From NCBI RefSeq assembly GCF_028368995.1, contig NZ_JAQNDL010000002.1, positions 989,724 to 1,053,723 of the forward strand: DNA of 64,000 bases, in the 5' to 3' direction. The position numbers were made by a program, and so were the translations under genes. Positions within the stretch are counted from its first letter, which is position 1. The number at the start of each line of letters is the position of its first letter. Positions 8,575 to 19,487 of the stretch are shown piece after piece. The stretch is from Nannocystis bainbridge. GTDB taxonomy: Bacteria; Myxococcota_A; Polyangia; Nannocystales; Nannocystaceae. Below the pieces are notes generated by a model. It did no database searches. It saw only the letters and a program-made list of their open reading frames with translations, and had not been told where the DNA came from.

Positions 8575-9345
8575 ATGCTCATCTATCGTGGTTTGCGAGT
8601 GGTGCTGTTCGGCGGGCTTGTCATGGCGACGGGCTGCGGCGACGACGACAATCAGACCGGCGGCTTCACCAGCTTTTCGACCCTCCAGCCGACCGGGGCG
8701 ACCAACCCGAACACCACGCCCGGGACCACGCCGGGCACCACCCCGGGGACCAGCGAGACGACGAACGACAGCTCCGGGGACTCGGAGTCGAGCACGATGC
8801 CGGTCGACCCGAGCACCGAGCCCGACCCGACCTCGACGACGAACCCGCCGACCTCGACCACCGAGCCGCCGACGGCGACGACGGATCCGGCGACCACCGA
8901 CGAGTCGACGTCGAGCTCGTCGAGCTCGTCGAGCTCGAGCTCGAGCACCTCGAGCTCGACGACCGACGACACGAGCTCGAGCTCGAGCTCGAGCACGACG
9001 ATGATGATGACGACCGACCCGCCGCCGGCCAAGGATCCGCAGCCGGCGCAGGGCCTCTACTCCAACTGCTTCCCGAGCGACATGTGCGTCGGCCTCAACG
9101 GCGGCGGCTGCCTCAGCCTGCAGGACGCCGACATGGTCGCGTTCGACGGCTTCTGCACCGTGCTGTGCCAAACCGAGGCCCAGTGCACGCCGAAGCCCAA
9201 CAGCCCGGCGATCACCCGCTGCCTCGCCATCGACGCCATGCAGAAGGCGTGCTTCCTCGAGTGCGTGACCGACGCTGACTGCCCGACCGGGATGGCGTGC
9301 GAGCTGGTCGGCCTGCCCAACGGCGACGGCAGCTACTGCTGGTGA
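8575..9345 (+). CDS. Ser/Thr-linker, cysteine-rich lipoprotein
   Basis: 256 residues from ATG 8575, which has GGAGG 9 bases upstream and is followed by a lipoprotein signal ending MATGC. Residues about 25-160 are a Thr/Ser/Pro/Asp linker, including a poly-Ser tract. The C-terminal 95 residues hold about 12 cysteines in a compact pattern (NCFPSDMC, GGGC, FCTVLC, QCT, RCL, KACFLEC, DADCPTGMAC), like small disulfide-rich modules common in secreted myxobacterial proteins. It probably sits on the cell surface with the Cys-rich domain held away by the linker. No enzymatic motif. Function unknown. Confidence 0.85.
   Translation: MLIYRGLRVVLFGGLVMATGCGDDDNQTGGFTSFSTLQPTGATNPNTTPGTTPGTTPGTSETTNDSSGDSESSTMPVDPSTEPDPTSTTNPPTSTTEPPTATTDPATTDESTSSSSSSSSSSSSTSSSTTDDTSSSSSSSTTMMMTTDPPPAKDPQPAQGLYSNCFPSDMCVGLNGGGCLSLQDADMVAFDGFCTVLCQTEAQCTPKPNSPAITRCLAIDAMQKACFLECVTDADCPTGMACELVGLPNGDGSYCW
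8902..8997 (+). repeat. GAGCTC-rich microsatellite encoding poly-Ser
   Basis: Overlapping TCGAGC / GAGCTCGTC units give two near-pure runs (about 8908-8955 and 8972-8996) encoding serine tracts. The units are multiples of 3, so slippage would change linker length without breaking the frame. Confidence 0.85.
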
Positions 9346-9720
9346 GCGCGCGCGGTGACATGGCCCAAGAGCCAGGTCACCCGCGCCGCCGCGCTCGCGT
9401 CTGCGCGAACGCTCCCGTGACCGCGGCGGCCACGGGCGAGTCGAGCGCATGGGGTGCGCAGTGACATGACCTGAGAGCCAGGTCGATGCTCGGGTCTGCG
9501 CGAACGCTCCCGTGACCGCCGCGGCCACGGGCGAGTCTTTCGACCTGACGGGCGCGCTGCGCCGACGCGGGTGAGCTCGCGCGGTGACATGACTCAAAAG
9601 CCAGGTCACCAGCGCCGGCCGCGTCGCTCGGCTATGCTCGAGTCTGCGTGAACGCTTCCGCAACCGCAGCTATTACGGGCGAGTCGATCGACCTCGCATT
9701 GACGGGCATGCGCTGTGCCA
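9346..9720 (+). repeat. Three degenerate copies of the copA 5' region
   Basis: Three imperfect direct repeats fill the gap before copA. Each starts with a two-unit 14-bp-family hairpin (GTGACATG at 9355, 9461 and 9584), then a GTCTGCG(C/T)GAACGC block (GCGAACG at 9404 and 9499; GTGAACG at 9648) and a GGGCGAGTC block (9434, 9529, 9677). The third copy is the real start of copA; in the first two the GTG start is GCG. The earlier copies therefore look like decayed duplicates of the leader plus about the first 15 codons. Confidence 0.8.
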
Positions 9721-11966
9721 ACTGCGCCCAGACGATCGAGCGCGCGCTGGCGCAGGTGCCCGGGGTGTCGGCGGCGCAGGTCAACTTCGCCAGCGAGACC
9801 GCCTCGGTCGCGCTCGCCACCACGACGCCGGCGAGCCGCGGGGCGCTGGTGGCGGCGGTCGAGGCCGCGGGCTTCGGGGTGATCGCCGGGGCCGACGCGA
9901 CCGACCTGTCCGTCGAGACAGCCGCGCGCGCGGCTGAACTCCGGGCCAGCTGGCGCCGCTTCATGGTCGGCGCGGTGTGCACGGCCCCGCTGATGGCGAT
10001 CAGCATGGCCCGCGATTTCGGGGTCATCGGCGACCGGCCATGGCTGTTGTGGCTGCTGCTGGCGCTGACGCTGCCGGTGCTGGCCTACACCGGCGGGCCG
10101 CACTTCCGCGGGGCCGCGCGGGCGCTGCGGGCCGGTCGGGCCAACATGGACGTGCTGGTGGCGCTCGGGGCCGGCGTGGCGTTCGTCGCCAGCGTGCCGG
10201 TGGTGCTGGCGCCGGCGTCCGGGCACCACGTGTACTTCGAGACAGCCGCGGCGATCGTCACGCTGGTGGCGCTCGGCCGCCTGCTCGAGGCGCGCGCCCG
10301 CGGCCGCGCCGGCGAGGCGCTGCGCTCGCTGCTCGAGCTGCGGCCGCGCAAGGCCCGGGTGATCCGCGACGAAGTCGAGGTCGAGCTGCCGGCCGAGGCG
10401 GTCAAGGTCCGCGACGTGGTGGTGGTCCGCCCCGGCGAGGCCATCCCGGTCGACGGTCGCGTGATCGCGGGCGAGTCGGCGGTCGACGAGAGCGTGCTGA
10501 CCGGCGAGAGCCTGCCGGTGGCCAAGGAGGTCGGCGACGCGGTGGCCGGCGGGACGATCAACGGGCCGGGGCTGCTGCGGCTGACTGCGACGCGCGTCGG
10601 CGCCGCCACGGCGCTGTCGCAGATCGTCCGCCTGGTGCGCGCGGCCCAGGCCAGCAAGGCGCCGGTGCAGGCGCTGGTCGACAAGATCGCGGGGGTGTTC
10701 GTGCCGATCGTGGTCGGGCTGGCGCTCCTGACCTTCGGGGCGTGGCTACTGGTCTCGTCGCACGGGGCCGAGCACGCGCTGATGCGGGCGGTCGCGGTGC
10801 TGGTGATCGCGTGCCCGTGCGCGCTCGGGCTGGCGACGCCGACGGCGATCGTGGTGGCCACCGGCGCGGCCGCTCGCCGCGGGCTGCTGTTCAAGAACAG
10901 CGCGGCGCTCGAGGCGGTGCGGGCGGTCCGGGTGGTGGTGTTCGACAAGACCGGGACGCTGACGCTCGGCCGGCCGCAACTGCAGGCGATCACGCCGGCG
11001 CCGGGCGTCGATGAGGACGAGCTGCTGACGCTGGCGGCCGCGGCGGAGCAGGGCAGCGAGCACCCGCTCGGCCGCGCGATCGTGGCGGCCGCGAAGGCCC
11101 GCGGGGCCAGCCTGACGAGCCCGACCGGGGTGCGAGCGATCGGCGGGCGCGGGCTGCGGGCGCTGGTGGGCGACGCGGAGGTGTGGATCGGGACGCGGGC
11201 GTGGCTGACGGCGCAAGGGGTCGCCATGGATCTGGCCGAAGAGCCACCTGTATCTTGGGACATGTCCTCTGGCACAGGTGACAAAGAACATGTCGCTCCG
11301 GGCATGTCCGTAAAGACCGCCGATGCCGGTCACACGCGCGTGTACGTGGCGCGCGACGGGCGGTACCTGGGCGCCATCGCGCTGGCCGACGCGCCGCGGC
11401 CGGAGGCGCGCGAGGTGGTGGCGGCGCTGCGCGGGCAGGGCTTGCGGGTGGCGCTGCTGACGGGCGACCGGCGGGGGACGGGGCTGGCGATCGCGGCGGC
11501 GGTCGGCATCGACGCGGCGGACGTGTACGCGGAGGTGCTGCCGGCCGACAAGGTGGCGACGGTCGTGGCGCTGCAGCGGACCGGGCCGGTGGCGATGGTG
11601 GGCGACGGGGTCAACGACGCGCCGGCGCTGGTGCAGGCGGACGTCGGCGTGGCGATCGGCAGCGGCACCGACGTCGCGGTCGACGCCGCCGACGTGACGC
11701 TGCTGCGCAGCGACCTGCGCGGGCTGCTCGACGCGCTCGCCATCGGCAAGGCGACGGTCCGCACGATCCGCCGCAACCTGTTCTGGGCCTCGGCCTACAA
11801 CCTGGTGCTCATCCCGGTCGCGGCCGGCGCGCTGTACCCCCTGAGCAGCTTGCCGACGTGGCTGCGCGCGCTCGATCCGGCGCTCGCGGCCGGGGCGATG
11901 GCGCTGTCGAGCGTGACGGTGGTGGTGAGCAGCCTGGCGCTGCGGCGGGTCGCGGCCGAGCGCTGA
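9648..11966 (+). CDS. copA: Copper-translocating P1B-type ATPase
   Basis: 772 residues. It exports Cu(I) across the inner membrane at the cost of ATP. Domains in order: one N-terminal heavy-metal-associated domain with the MRCANC metal site (residues 21-26), two leading membrane helices pairs, actuator loop with TGES (about 285), the CPC ion-binding motif (389-391), DKTGT phosphorylation site (Asp433), SEHPLG in the nucleotide domain and GDGVNDAP (652). YN in the next-to-last helix and MxxSS in the last helix fit copper specificity. Start GTG 9648 lies inside a triplicated leader. Five repeat units (11246-11315) insert about 23 residues in the nucleotide-binding domain, in a place that normally varies. 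No cop regulator is adjacent. Confidence 0.95.
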   Translation: MNASATAAITGESIDLALTGMRCANCAQTIERALAQVPGVSAAQVNFASETASVALATTTPASRGALVAAVEAAGFGVIAGADATDLSVETAARAAELRASWRRFMVGAVCTAPLMAISMARDFGVIGDRPWLLWLLLALTLPVLAYTGGPHFRGAARALRAGRANMDVLVALGAGVAFVASVPVVLAPASGHHVYFETAAAIVTLVALGRLLEARARGRAGEALRSLLELRPRKARVIRDEVEVELPAEAVKVRDVVVVRPGEAIPVDGRVIAGESAVDESVLTGESLPVAKEVGDAVAGGTINGPGLLRLTATRVGAATALSQIVRLVRAAQASKAPVQALVDKIAGVFVPIVVGLALLTFGAWLLVSSHGAEHALMRAVAVLVIACPCALGLATPTAIVVATGAAARRGLLFKNSAALEAVRAVRVVVFDKTGTLTLGRPQLQAITPAPGVDEDELLTLAAAAEQGSEHPLGRAIVAAAKARGASLTSPTGVRAIGGRGLRALVGDAEVWIGTRAWLTAQGVAMDLAEEPPVSWDMSSGTGDKEHVAPGMSVKTADAGHTRVYVARDGRYLGAIALADAPRPEAREVVAALRGQGLRVALLTGDRRGTGLAIAAAVGIDAADVYAEVLPADKVATVVALQRTGPVAMVGDGVNDAPALVQADVGVAIGSGTDVAVDAADVTLLRSDLRGLLDALAIGKATVRTIRRNLFWASAYNLVLIPVAAGALYPLSSLPTWLRALDPALAAGAMALSSVTVVVSSLALRRVAAER
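11246..11315 (+). repeat. Five 14-bp units inserted in copA
   Basis: Contiguous 14-base units ACCTGTATCTTGGG, ACATGTCCTCTGGC, ACAGGTGACAAAGA, ACATGTCGCTCCGG and GCATGTCCGTAAAG. They encode the segment from PPVSWDMSSGTG to MSVKT, which has no counterpart in usual CopA proteins. The total of 70 bases is not a multiple of 3, so the flanks must have been adjusted for the frame to stay open. Confidence 0.85.
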
Positions 11967-12128
11967 GCTCGCAGGCTGTAGCCGCGCGTCGCGGCCCGGG
12001 GTGCGCACGGACTGGGACGCGCGCGTCGCTACGAGGCCGTCGCGGCCTTGCGGGCCCTCTTCATGCATGGTTCGCACGGGGCTCGTGAGGGCTGCGAAAC
12101 GCGCGGCGATCCGTGCTACGGATCGCGC

Positions 12129-13766
<1,638 letters not shown>

Positions 13767-13800
13767 GCGCCGCGTCGGCGCGGTCGCCGAGCGCCGCGTC

Positions 13801-13856
13801 GGCATGAGCTTCTGGGCATGTCGCATGAGACATGTCCTTTGGGGCATATCTCGGGG
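13801..13856 (+). repeat. Four 14-bp units in the intergenic gap
   Basis: Units GGCATGAGCTTCTG, GGCATGTCGCATGA, GACATGTCCTTTGG and GGCATATCTCGGGG directly follow the acyl-CoA dehydrogenase. Adjacent units can pair and may serve as its transcription end. The rest of the 13767-14009 gap shows nothing else I can identify. Confidence 0.8.
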
Positions 13857-14009
13857 CGCCGCGGTCCGGGGCCGGCAGGCTTCCTCACGACCGGGCGGTG
13901 AAACCTCGGACGTCCTTCGGCGCGTCGGCGGGGTGGCCTGCTCGCTGCAGAGCGGTCCGATCGGGGAGCGAACCACCGGGCCGCGATTTCGCCTACGATC
14001 GACCTCGTG

Positions 14010-17000
14010 ATGCCGATGCGTGCCTTTCACCGACCTCGCGGTGCCGTGCTGGCCACGGCGGTGTTCGTCGGCGCGCCCGTGCTCGCGGCCCTCGTGCCGC
14101 AGACGGCGCGGGCGCTCGAGAGCGCGGGGCTCAGCGGCGCGATCAAGGACCGCCAGACGGGTGAGCCGGTGGCGGGGGTCGTCGTGCTCGCGCAGTGCAA
14201 CTGCTTGCAGGGCCCGCGCGACACCCGGACCAACGCCGAGGGCGTGTACGTCTTCCGCGACCTGCCGCCCGGCGTCTACACGGTGCAGGCGCTGTACCGC
14301 GAGAACGACCTCAGCAAGATCGTCGAGCTGGGGCCGGCGGCGAAGGTGCGGGTCGACTTTCAGCTCGCGCCGGACGAGCGGTGGGTGCAGACGATCGTGG
14401 TCGAGTCGGCGCCGATCCGGACCGACGGCGCCAGCGTGCAGAAGGTCGACGTCGAGCGCATGCGCAAGATCCCGCTCGGCGGGACCAGCCGCGACTACAC
14501 CGCGGTCGTCGACATCTCGCCGACCGCGGGCCGCGACGCCGGCGGGATCCGTCTCGGCAGCGGCACCAGTGCCGAGAGCAAGTACGTCGTCGACAGCCAG
14601 AACTCGACCAGCCCGGCGTTCGGGACCGTCGGCGCCAGCATCGTCCAGGAGTTCGTCGACGAGGTCGAGGTCGTCGAGGGGGTGTTCGACGCCGAGAACG
14701 GCGGGGCCAGCGGCGGCCTGGTGCGGGCGCGCCGGATCGGCGGCAGCAACAAGTGGCGCGGGCAGGTGCTGTTCCGCTTCACGCCGCGCATCGCCTCGCC
14801 GCGCTTCATCGACGCCACCGACGAGTCGCTGCGCGTGGCCGAGATCTACAACTACGAGATGCAGGGCGTGGTCACCCTGTCGGGCCCGATCGTGCGCGAC
14901 AAGCTGTTCTTCGCCATCGGCCTCGCCCCGGGCGGCAGCAACAACTCGCTGGTGCAGTCGTTCTTCCGCCGGCGCGACAAGGACCTCTCGGGCGGCTACG
15001 AGGGTTGCCCGTACGCCAACGGCGTCAACGACTGCGCCGCCAACGGCAACTACATCGACACCGTCAAGTTCGCCGAGCAGAAGTTTCGCACCGGCCGCTT
15101 CGACCTCGGCTGGACCGCGAGCCTCGACTGGCAGATAAGCCCCCGCCACCGCCTGCGGCTGTCGGGCGGCGGCGGCCCGAACTTTCGCCGCCGCAGCTTC
15201 CGTCAGCCGACGGGGTCCGAGCCCAACGCGTTCGGCACCAACCCCAACGCGACGATCGGCGGCGCCTCGCGCGTGGCCTCGGGCGTGGTCAACGACAGCT
15301 TCGGCGTCGATTACGGCAACAGCACCGGCGTCGGCCTCGAGTACGAGGGGCGGGCGCTCAACGACAAGCTCGAGCTCGACGGCTACGTCTACTACACGCG
15401 CCTGCGCGGGCAGCAGGCGTGGAAGCTCGACCACGAAGAGAAGCGCCGGATCCCGCTGACGCAGGAGCGCGACACCCAGGGCCGCAACCTCTACGACCTG
15501 CTCGACCGCGACGACGCCGTGCGCCTGGTCCAGGGCGCCAGCGACGCCTGCAACGACTCGAACCTGCCCGGGCTGACGTGCCCGACGCGGGTGTGGCTGT
15601 CGGGCGGCATCGGCTCGTACTCGAGCACGCAGCAGGACCGGATCGGCGGCGGCTTCGCGCTGACGCATTTCCTCTCGGCGCGGCGCGGCGGCGCTCACCA
15701 GCTCAAGTACGGGTTCGAGATCGACGGCTCGCAGATCCGCCAGCGCTCGGCCTACTCGGGCGGCAACGACCCCGACTTCTACGCCAACTGTCCTCAGGGA
15801 CAGGTCGGCGGCGGCGAGTACTGCTTCGATCGGGACAGCGGCGAGTACACCCTCAACACCGCCAACCGGGTCAACAACAACCGCGTCGTCATCGTCCAGT
15901 CGGACAACCCCGACCAGCGGCAGACGCTCGGGTTCGGCCGCGTGCGCTACGAGCAGGACGACCTGCGGGCCATCGCCACCCCGCTCGGCGCCGGCGTGCG
16001 CGTGCCGGCCTACGCGTCGTCGCTGTCGAGCCAGAACTACGCATTCTTCGCCCAGGACAAGTGGTCGATCCTCTCCAACCTCTACGTCTCGGCCGGCGTG
16101 CGCTGGGAGATCCAGGAGCTGCGCGACGTGTTCGGCCGGCGCGGCCTGCTGATCGCCGACAACGTGGCCCCGCGCGCGAGCCTGGTCTACGACTGGACCG
16201 ACGAGGGCAAGAGCCGGCTGTACGTCAGCTACGGGTGGTTCTACGCCCAGATCCCCGCGATCCTCGGCAACCGGATCTTCGGCGGGCTCGTCAACGTCAA
16301 CCGCACCTACCGCAACTCCGACTGCCAGACCCCGGTGACGATCGGCGGCGTGGCGCACGACCGGCTCGAGAGCGGCGCGCCGACCGAGTGGTGCGCCGAC
16401 GGCAACCAGAGCACCAGCGGCCTGACCTTCGGCGCGGTCGCGCCTGACCTGAAGGGCATGTACGTGCAGCGCTTCAACGCCGGCTACGAGCACGAGGTGG
16501 TCGAGGACCTGCTGATCGGGGTGCGCTGGCAGCACGACGGGCTCGGGCGGGCGATCGAGGACGTGTCGACCAACGGCGGCCTCAACTTCCTGCTGGCCAA
16601 CCCCGGCGAGTCGGTATCGCGGGCCGACATCGCCCGCCAGGAGGAGCGCTGCGAGCAGCTGCAGGCCCAGGCCGACGCCACCGACGCCGACGACCCGCAG
16701 CGCCAGACCGCGGTCCGCGAGCTGAACCGCTGCGACTTCCTGGCCTCGTCGTTCCGCCAGCTCGGCGGCATGTTCTCGCGCCCGGTCCGCAACTACGACG
16801 CGTGGATCTTGCAGGTGACCAAGCGGTTCGCCAAGAACTGGGTGTTCCAGGGCAGCTACATCTACAGCCGGCTGATCGGCAACTACGACGGCTTCGTCGA
16901 CCGCAACACCGGCGCGATCAACATCGGCGCCAGCACCACGTACGACATCCCCGAGCTGGTGCGCAACAGCTACGGGCCGCTGTGGGACAACCGGCCGCAC

Positions 17001-17495
17001 CAGCTCAAGCTCGACGGCTACTACACCTTCGACCTGCGCCGCGGCGGTCGGCTGACGCTCGGGGTCAACTTCCGCTTCCAGTCGGGCTCGCCGATCAGCG
17101 TCTACGCCGACAACAACCGCTACGCCGGCCAGTCGCTGGTGTACGTGCTGCCGCGCGGGGCCGGCGGCCGGCTCGAGCCCAACTACTACGCCAACCTCGG
17201 CGTCTCGTACGCGTACCCGCTGCCGGGCGAGCTCGAGCTCGAGCTCGCGGCCCGCCTCGTCAACCTCACCAACTCCAAGGCGGTGCTGCGGATCGACGAG
17301 ACCTACTCCTTCTCGCAGAGCCGGGCGATCGCCGGGGGCGACCTCGACGACCTCAAGCACGCCAAGGTCCAGACCGCCAACGCGCCGACGGCCTTCTTCC
17401 AGCGCAACGTGCTGCCGGCCCAGGGCAACTTCGGGGTGCAGACCCAGTTCCAGCAGCCGATCGGGGCCCAGTTCGAGGTCCGGCTGCGGTTCTGA
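14010..17495 (+). CDS. TonB-dependent outer membrane receptor, CarboxypepD_reg type
   Basis: 1161 residues. A signal peptide (hydrophobic core VLATAVFVGAPVLAALVP, cut near ARA-LES) precedes a carboxypeptidase-regulatory-like beta-sandwich (about 35-125), then a plug domain (from about 150, with VVDISPTAGRD) and a 22-strand barrel ending in Arg-Phe, as outer membrane barrels do. This is the Oar-like class. The ligand is unknown; such receptors import large substrates or act in surface organisation. ATG 14010 follows an overlapping GTG at 14007; both are possible. A hairpin pair at 15789-15802 (loop TCAG) encodes NCPQGQVGG in what is probably an extracellular loop. A strong hairpin follows the stop codon. 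Confidence 0.9.
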   Translation: MPMRAFHRPRGAVLATAVFVGAPVLAALVPQTARALESAGLSGAIKDRQTGEPVAGVVVLAQCNCLQGPRDTRTNAEGVYVFRDLPPGVYTVQALYRENDLSKIVELGPAAKVRVDFQLAPDERWVQTIVVESAPIRTDGASVQKVDVERMRKIPLGGTSRDYTAVVDISPTAGRDAGGIRLGSGTSAESKYVVDSQNSTSPAFGTVGASIVQEFVDEVEVVEGVFDAENGGASGGLVRARRIGGSNKWRGQVLFRFTPRIASPRFIDATDESLRVAEIYNYEMQGVVTLSGPIVRDKLFFAIGLAPGGSNNSLVQSFFRRRDKDLSGGYEGCPYANGVNDCAANGNYIDTVKFAEQKFRTGRFDLGWTASLDWQISPRHRLRLSGGGGPNFRRRSFRQPTGSEPNAFGTNPNATIGGASRVASGVVNDSFGVDYGNSTGVGLEYEGRALNDKLELDGYVYYTRLRGQQAWKLDHEEKRRIPLTQERDTQGRNLYDLLDRDDAVRLVQGASDACNDSNLPGLTCPTRVWLSGGIGSYSSTQQDRIGGGFALTHFLSARRGGAHQLKYGFEIDGSQIRQRSAYSGGNDPDFYANCPQGQVGGGEYCFDRDSGEYTLNTANRVNNNRVVIVQSDNPDQRQTLGFGRVRYEQDDLRAIATPLGAGVRVPAYASSLSSQNYAFFAQDKWSILSNLYVSAGVRWEIQELRDVFGRRGLLIADNVAPRASLVYDWTDEGKSRLYVSYGWFYAQIPAILGNRIFGGLVNVNRTYRNSDCQTPVTIGGVAHDRLESGAPTEWCADGNQSTSGLTFGAVAPDLKGMYVQRFNAGYEHEVVEDLLIGVRWQHDGLGRAIEDVSTNGGLNFLLANPGESVSRADIARQEERCEQLQAQADATDADDPQRQTAVRELNRCDFLASSFRQLGGMFSRPVRNYDAWILQVTKRFAKNWVFQGSYIYSRLIGNYDGFVDRNTGAINIGASTTYDIPELVRNSYGPLWDNRPHQLKLDGYYTFDLRRGGRLTLGVNFRFQSGSPISVYADNNRYAGQSLVYVLPRGAGGRLEPNYYANLGVSYAYPLPGELELELAARLVNLTNSKAVLRIDETYSFSQSRAIAGGDLDDLKHAKVQTANAPTAFFQRNVLPAQGNFGVQTQFQQPIGAQFEVRLRF

Positions 17496-17499
17496 AGGT

Positions 17500-17533
17500 A
17501 CATGTCCGTTCGGGAATGTCCGAACGGACATGT
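17500..17533. terminator. 14-bp perfect stem built from two repeat units
   Basis: ACATGTCCGTTCGG (17500-17513) pairs perfectly with 17520-17533 across a 6-base loop, 4 bases after the TonB receptor stop. There is no T run. It lies between convergent genes and could stop transcription from both sides. The array continues to about 17575 in 14-base steps and covers the end of the opposing gene. Confidence 0.7.
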
Positions 17534-17541
17534 CCCGCGCG

Positions 17542-19122
17542 CTAGGTCGCTTCGGACATGCCCCGGAGGACAGCCGCGAGCGCGGCGGCGTCGAGCGCGT
17601 CGAGGCGATCGCCGAGCTCGACCTGCACGCCGCCGGGCCACACGCGGGTGCGGTGGCCGGGGAACGGCGCGAGGGCCAGCAGGAGCGACTCGGGCAGGCG
17701 CTCGAGGCGGCGGGCGTCGCCGCGGGCGCGGTGGCCGGCGACCAGCGGGTGCGGCTCGTCGCCGGCGCGGCCGGGCACGAGCTCGACGTCGGGCGCGCCG
17801 CGGCCGAGCACGCCGGCCTGCAGGACCACGTGCCAGCCGCCGCGATCCTGGCGGGCGCGCAGGTCGACGGCGACGCGCGCGACCTCGCCGCGCACGGCGA
17901 TCACGGCCCCGCGCTCTTGCTCGAGCACCGTCGGCGCGGGCAGCCCGAGCAGGCCGGCGGCCTCGAGCACGATCGGCTCGATCGGGCGCGTCGGGGCGAC
18001 GACCCGCGGCGCGGGAGCCGGGGCCCCGGCGAGGGTGTCGAGGCCGAGCAGCAGGCCGGCGCCGGTCATCAGCACCAGCTGCGGGGTCGACAGCCCGAGG
18101 CCGGCGCACAGCAGGATCACGAGGCACAGCCCGCGCACGTGGTCGCGGCGCGACAGCAGGGCGGTGGTCGTCAGCGCGAACACCACGAACAGGGTCAGCA
18201 TGCCGCCGACGATCCGCCAGCCCGGGAGGTAACCGGGGTAGGGCAGCTCGAAGCCGAGCAGCGAGCGCGCGAGCTGACCGACGGCCGCCTCGAGGTCGCC
18301 GAAGCGCTGGGTGTAGCCCCGGTGCAACACGAGGCAGGCGACCGCCGACATGCCGAGGGCGGCGCCGTGGAGGCCGCGCTCGGCCCGGGGGCGCATCAGC
18401 ACCATGCCGACCAGCGCGGCCGCGCCGACGCTGACGAGGATCGGCGCGGCGGCCTCGGAGCCGAGCGGCATGCCCGAAAGGACAGATGCGCCGCCGAGCC
18501 CGCAGCGCACGGCGAGCGGGACCAGCAGGGCGACGGCGCCCCAGCGCAGCAGGGGCGGCTGGAGCTGCGACCACAGAGCCGCGAGCGCGAGCGGGGCGGC
18601 CAGCAGCAGGCTGACCGTTCCGACCTGTCCCAAGAGACCGATAGGCGAGTCGGGGGCGCGGTTCAGGTGCTCGGTCAGCAGCAGGCCCGCGCCGACGATC
18701 GCCGGGGCCGCGGGGACCATGCGCAGGCGCCCGAGCGCGCGGTCGCTGGCCCAGCCCAGCGCCACCGCGACGCAGGCCGCGGCGCACAGGGCGGCGAGGA
18801 AGTGATGCAGCAGCAGCTCGCCGTGGTAGGCGAGGCCGAGCAGCGAGCCGCGGAAGCGGACCAGCAGGGCGGCGATCACCACGGCGGGCAGGCCGAGCGC
18901 GACGCACACGAGCGGCGGGCGGTGGCGCTGCCACGCGACCACGCCGCCGCCGATCGCCAGCACCGCGGCGGTGAGCAGGTAGATCGTCGGGCCCTCGCGA
19001 GCGGCGCGCATGACGGCCGCGTCGCTCGACAGCGACAGCTCGAGCGTCGCCACCAGCTGAAGGATGGCGGCGAAGGCCGCAGCTGCCGCGAGGGTGTGCG
19101 TCTTTGGCGTGCGGCCTGTCAC
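17542..19122 (-). CDS. Polytopic membrane protein, function unknown
   Basis: 526 residues from GTG 19122. The frame extends upstream to 19239, but that part lacks membrane character. About eleven hydrophobic helices fill residues 15-370, followed by a soluble C-terminal domain of roughly 150 residues rich in Arg and Gly. No transporter or transferase motif is recognised. The 14-bp repeat supplies the last residues (RGMSEAT and stop) and an internal LSGMPLGS near 18475. It converges on the TonB receptor. The membrane topology is clear; the role is not. Confidence 0.7.
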   Translation of the reverse strand: MTGRTPKTHTLAAAAAFAAILQLVATLELSLSSDAAVMRAAREGPTIYLLTAAVLAIGGGVVAWQRHRPPLVCVALGLPAVVIAALLVRFRGSLLGLAYHGELLLHHFLAALCAAACVAVALGWASDRALGRLRMVPAAPAIVGAGLLLTEHLNRAPDSPIGLLGQVGTVSLLLAAPLALAALWSQLQPPLLRWGAVALLVPLAVRCGLGGASVLSGMPLGSEAAAPILVSVGAAALVGMVLMRPRAERGLHGAALGMSAVACLVLHRGYTQRFGDLEAAVGQLARSLLGFELPYPGYLPGWRIVGGMLTLFVVFALTTTALLSRRDHVRGLCLVILLCAGLGLSTPQLVLMTGAGLLLGLDTLAGAPAPAPRVVAPTRPIEPIVLEAAGLLGLPAPTVLEQERGAVIAVRGEVARVAVDLRARQDRGGWHVVLQAGVLGRGAPDVELVPGRAGDEPHPLVAGHRARGDARRLERLPESLLLALAPFPGHRTRVWPGGVQVELGDRLDALDAAALAAVLRGMSEAT

Positions 19123-19295
19123 GCGACTCTGGGCGCTGTCATGAGGTCGAGGCACGCGGCGAATTGCCGGTGTGCAGCCCGTGCAGCGTAGCACGCCGGT
19201 GGGCCGCCACGGACCGCGAGCGGGCGAGCGAGCGCGCACGACCGGGTCCGGCGGGCGCGGCGGCCGGCGACCGGCGACGGACCCCGAAAGCTCAA

Positions 19296-19333
19296 GCGCC
19301 CCACGGTCCGGGTCACCGGAAGGCGTGGGGCGC
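19296..19333 (-). terminator. GC-rich hairpin downstream of tRNA-His
   Basis: GCGCCCCACG (19296-19305) and its perfect complement (19324-19333) enclose an 18-base loop. It starts 16 bases past the 3' end of the tRNA in the direction of transcription. There is no T run, so termination is an inference from position. Confidence 0.55.
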
Positions 19334-19348
19334 AGAGCATTTACTGAG

Positions 19349-19423
19349 GGCGATTAATGGGATTTGAACCCATGACCTCTCGGACCACAACCGAGCGCTC
19401 TAACCAGCTGAGCTATAACCGCC
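19349..19423 (-). tRNA. tRNA-His (GTG anticodon)
   Basis: The minus strand folds as a full cloverleaf. The acceptor stem has eight pairs including the extra G-1:C73 pair typical of tRNA-His (one G-T pair). The D arm is AGCTCAGCTGGTTAGAGC, the anticodon stem is CTCGG/CCGAG with GTG at 19388-19386, and the T arm contains GGTTCAAATCC. No CCA is encoded. The tRNA stands alone, with a hairpin after it. Confidence 0.97.
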
Positions 19424-19487
19424 GTGTGCTTGTGGAGTCCCCGGCAGGGCCGGGGAGGCGGTGTGTAACACAGGCCCGTGGGGTTGG

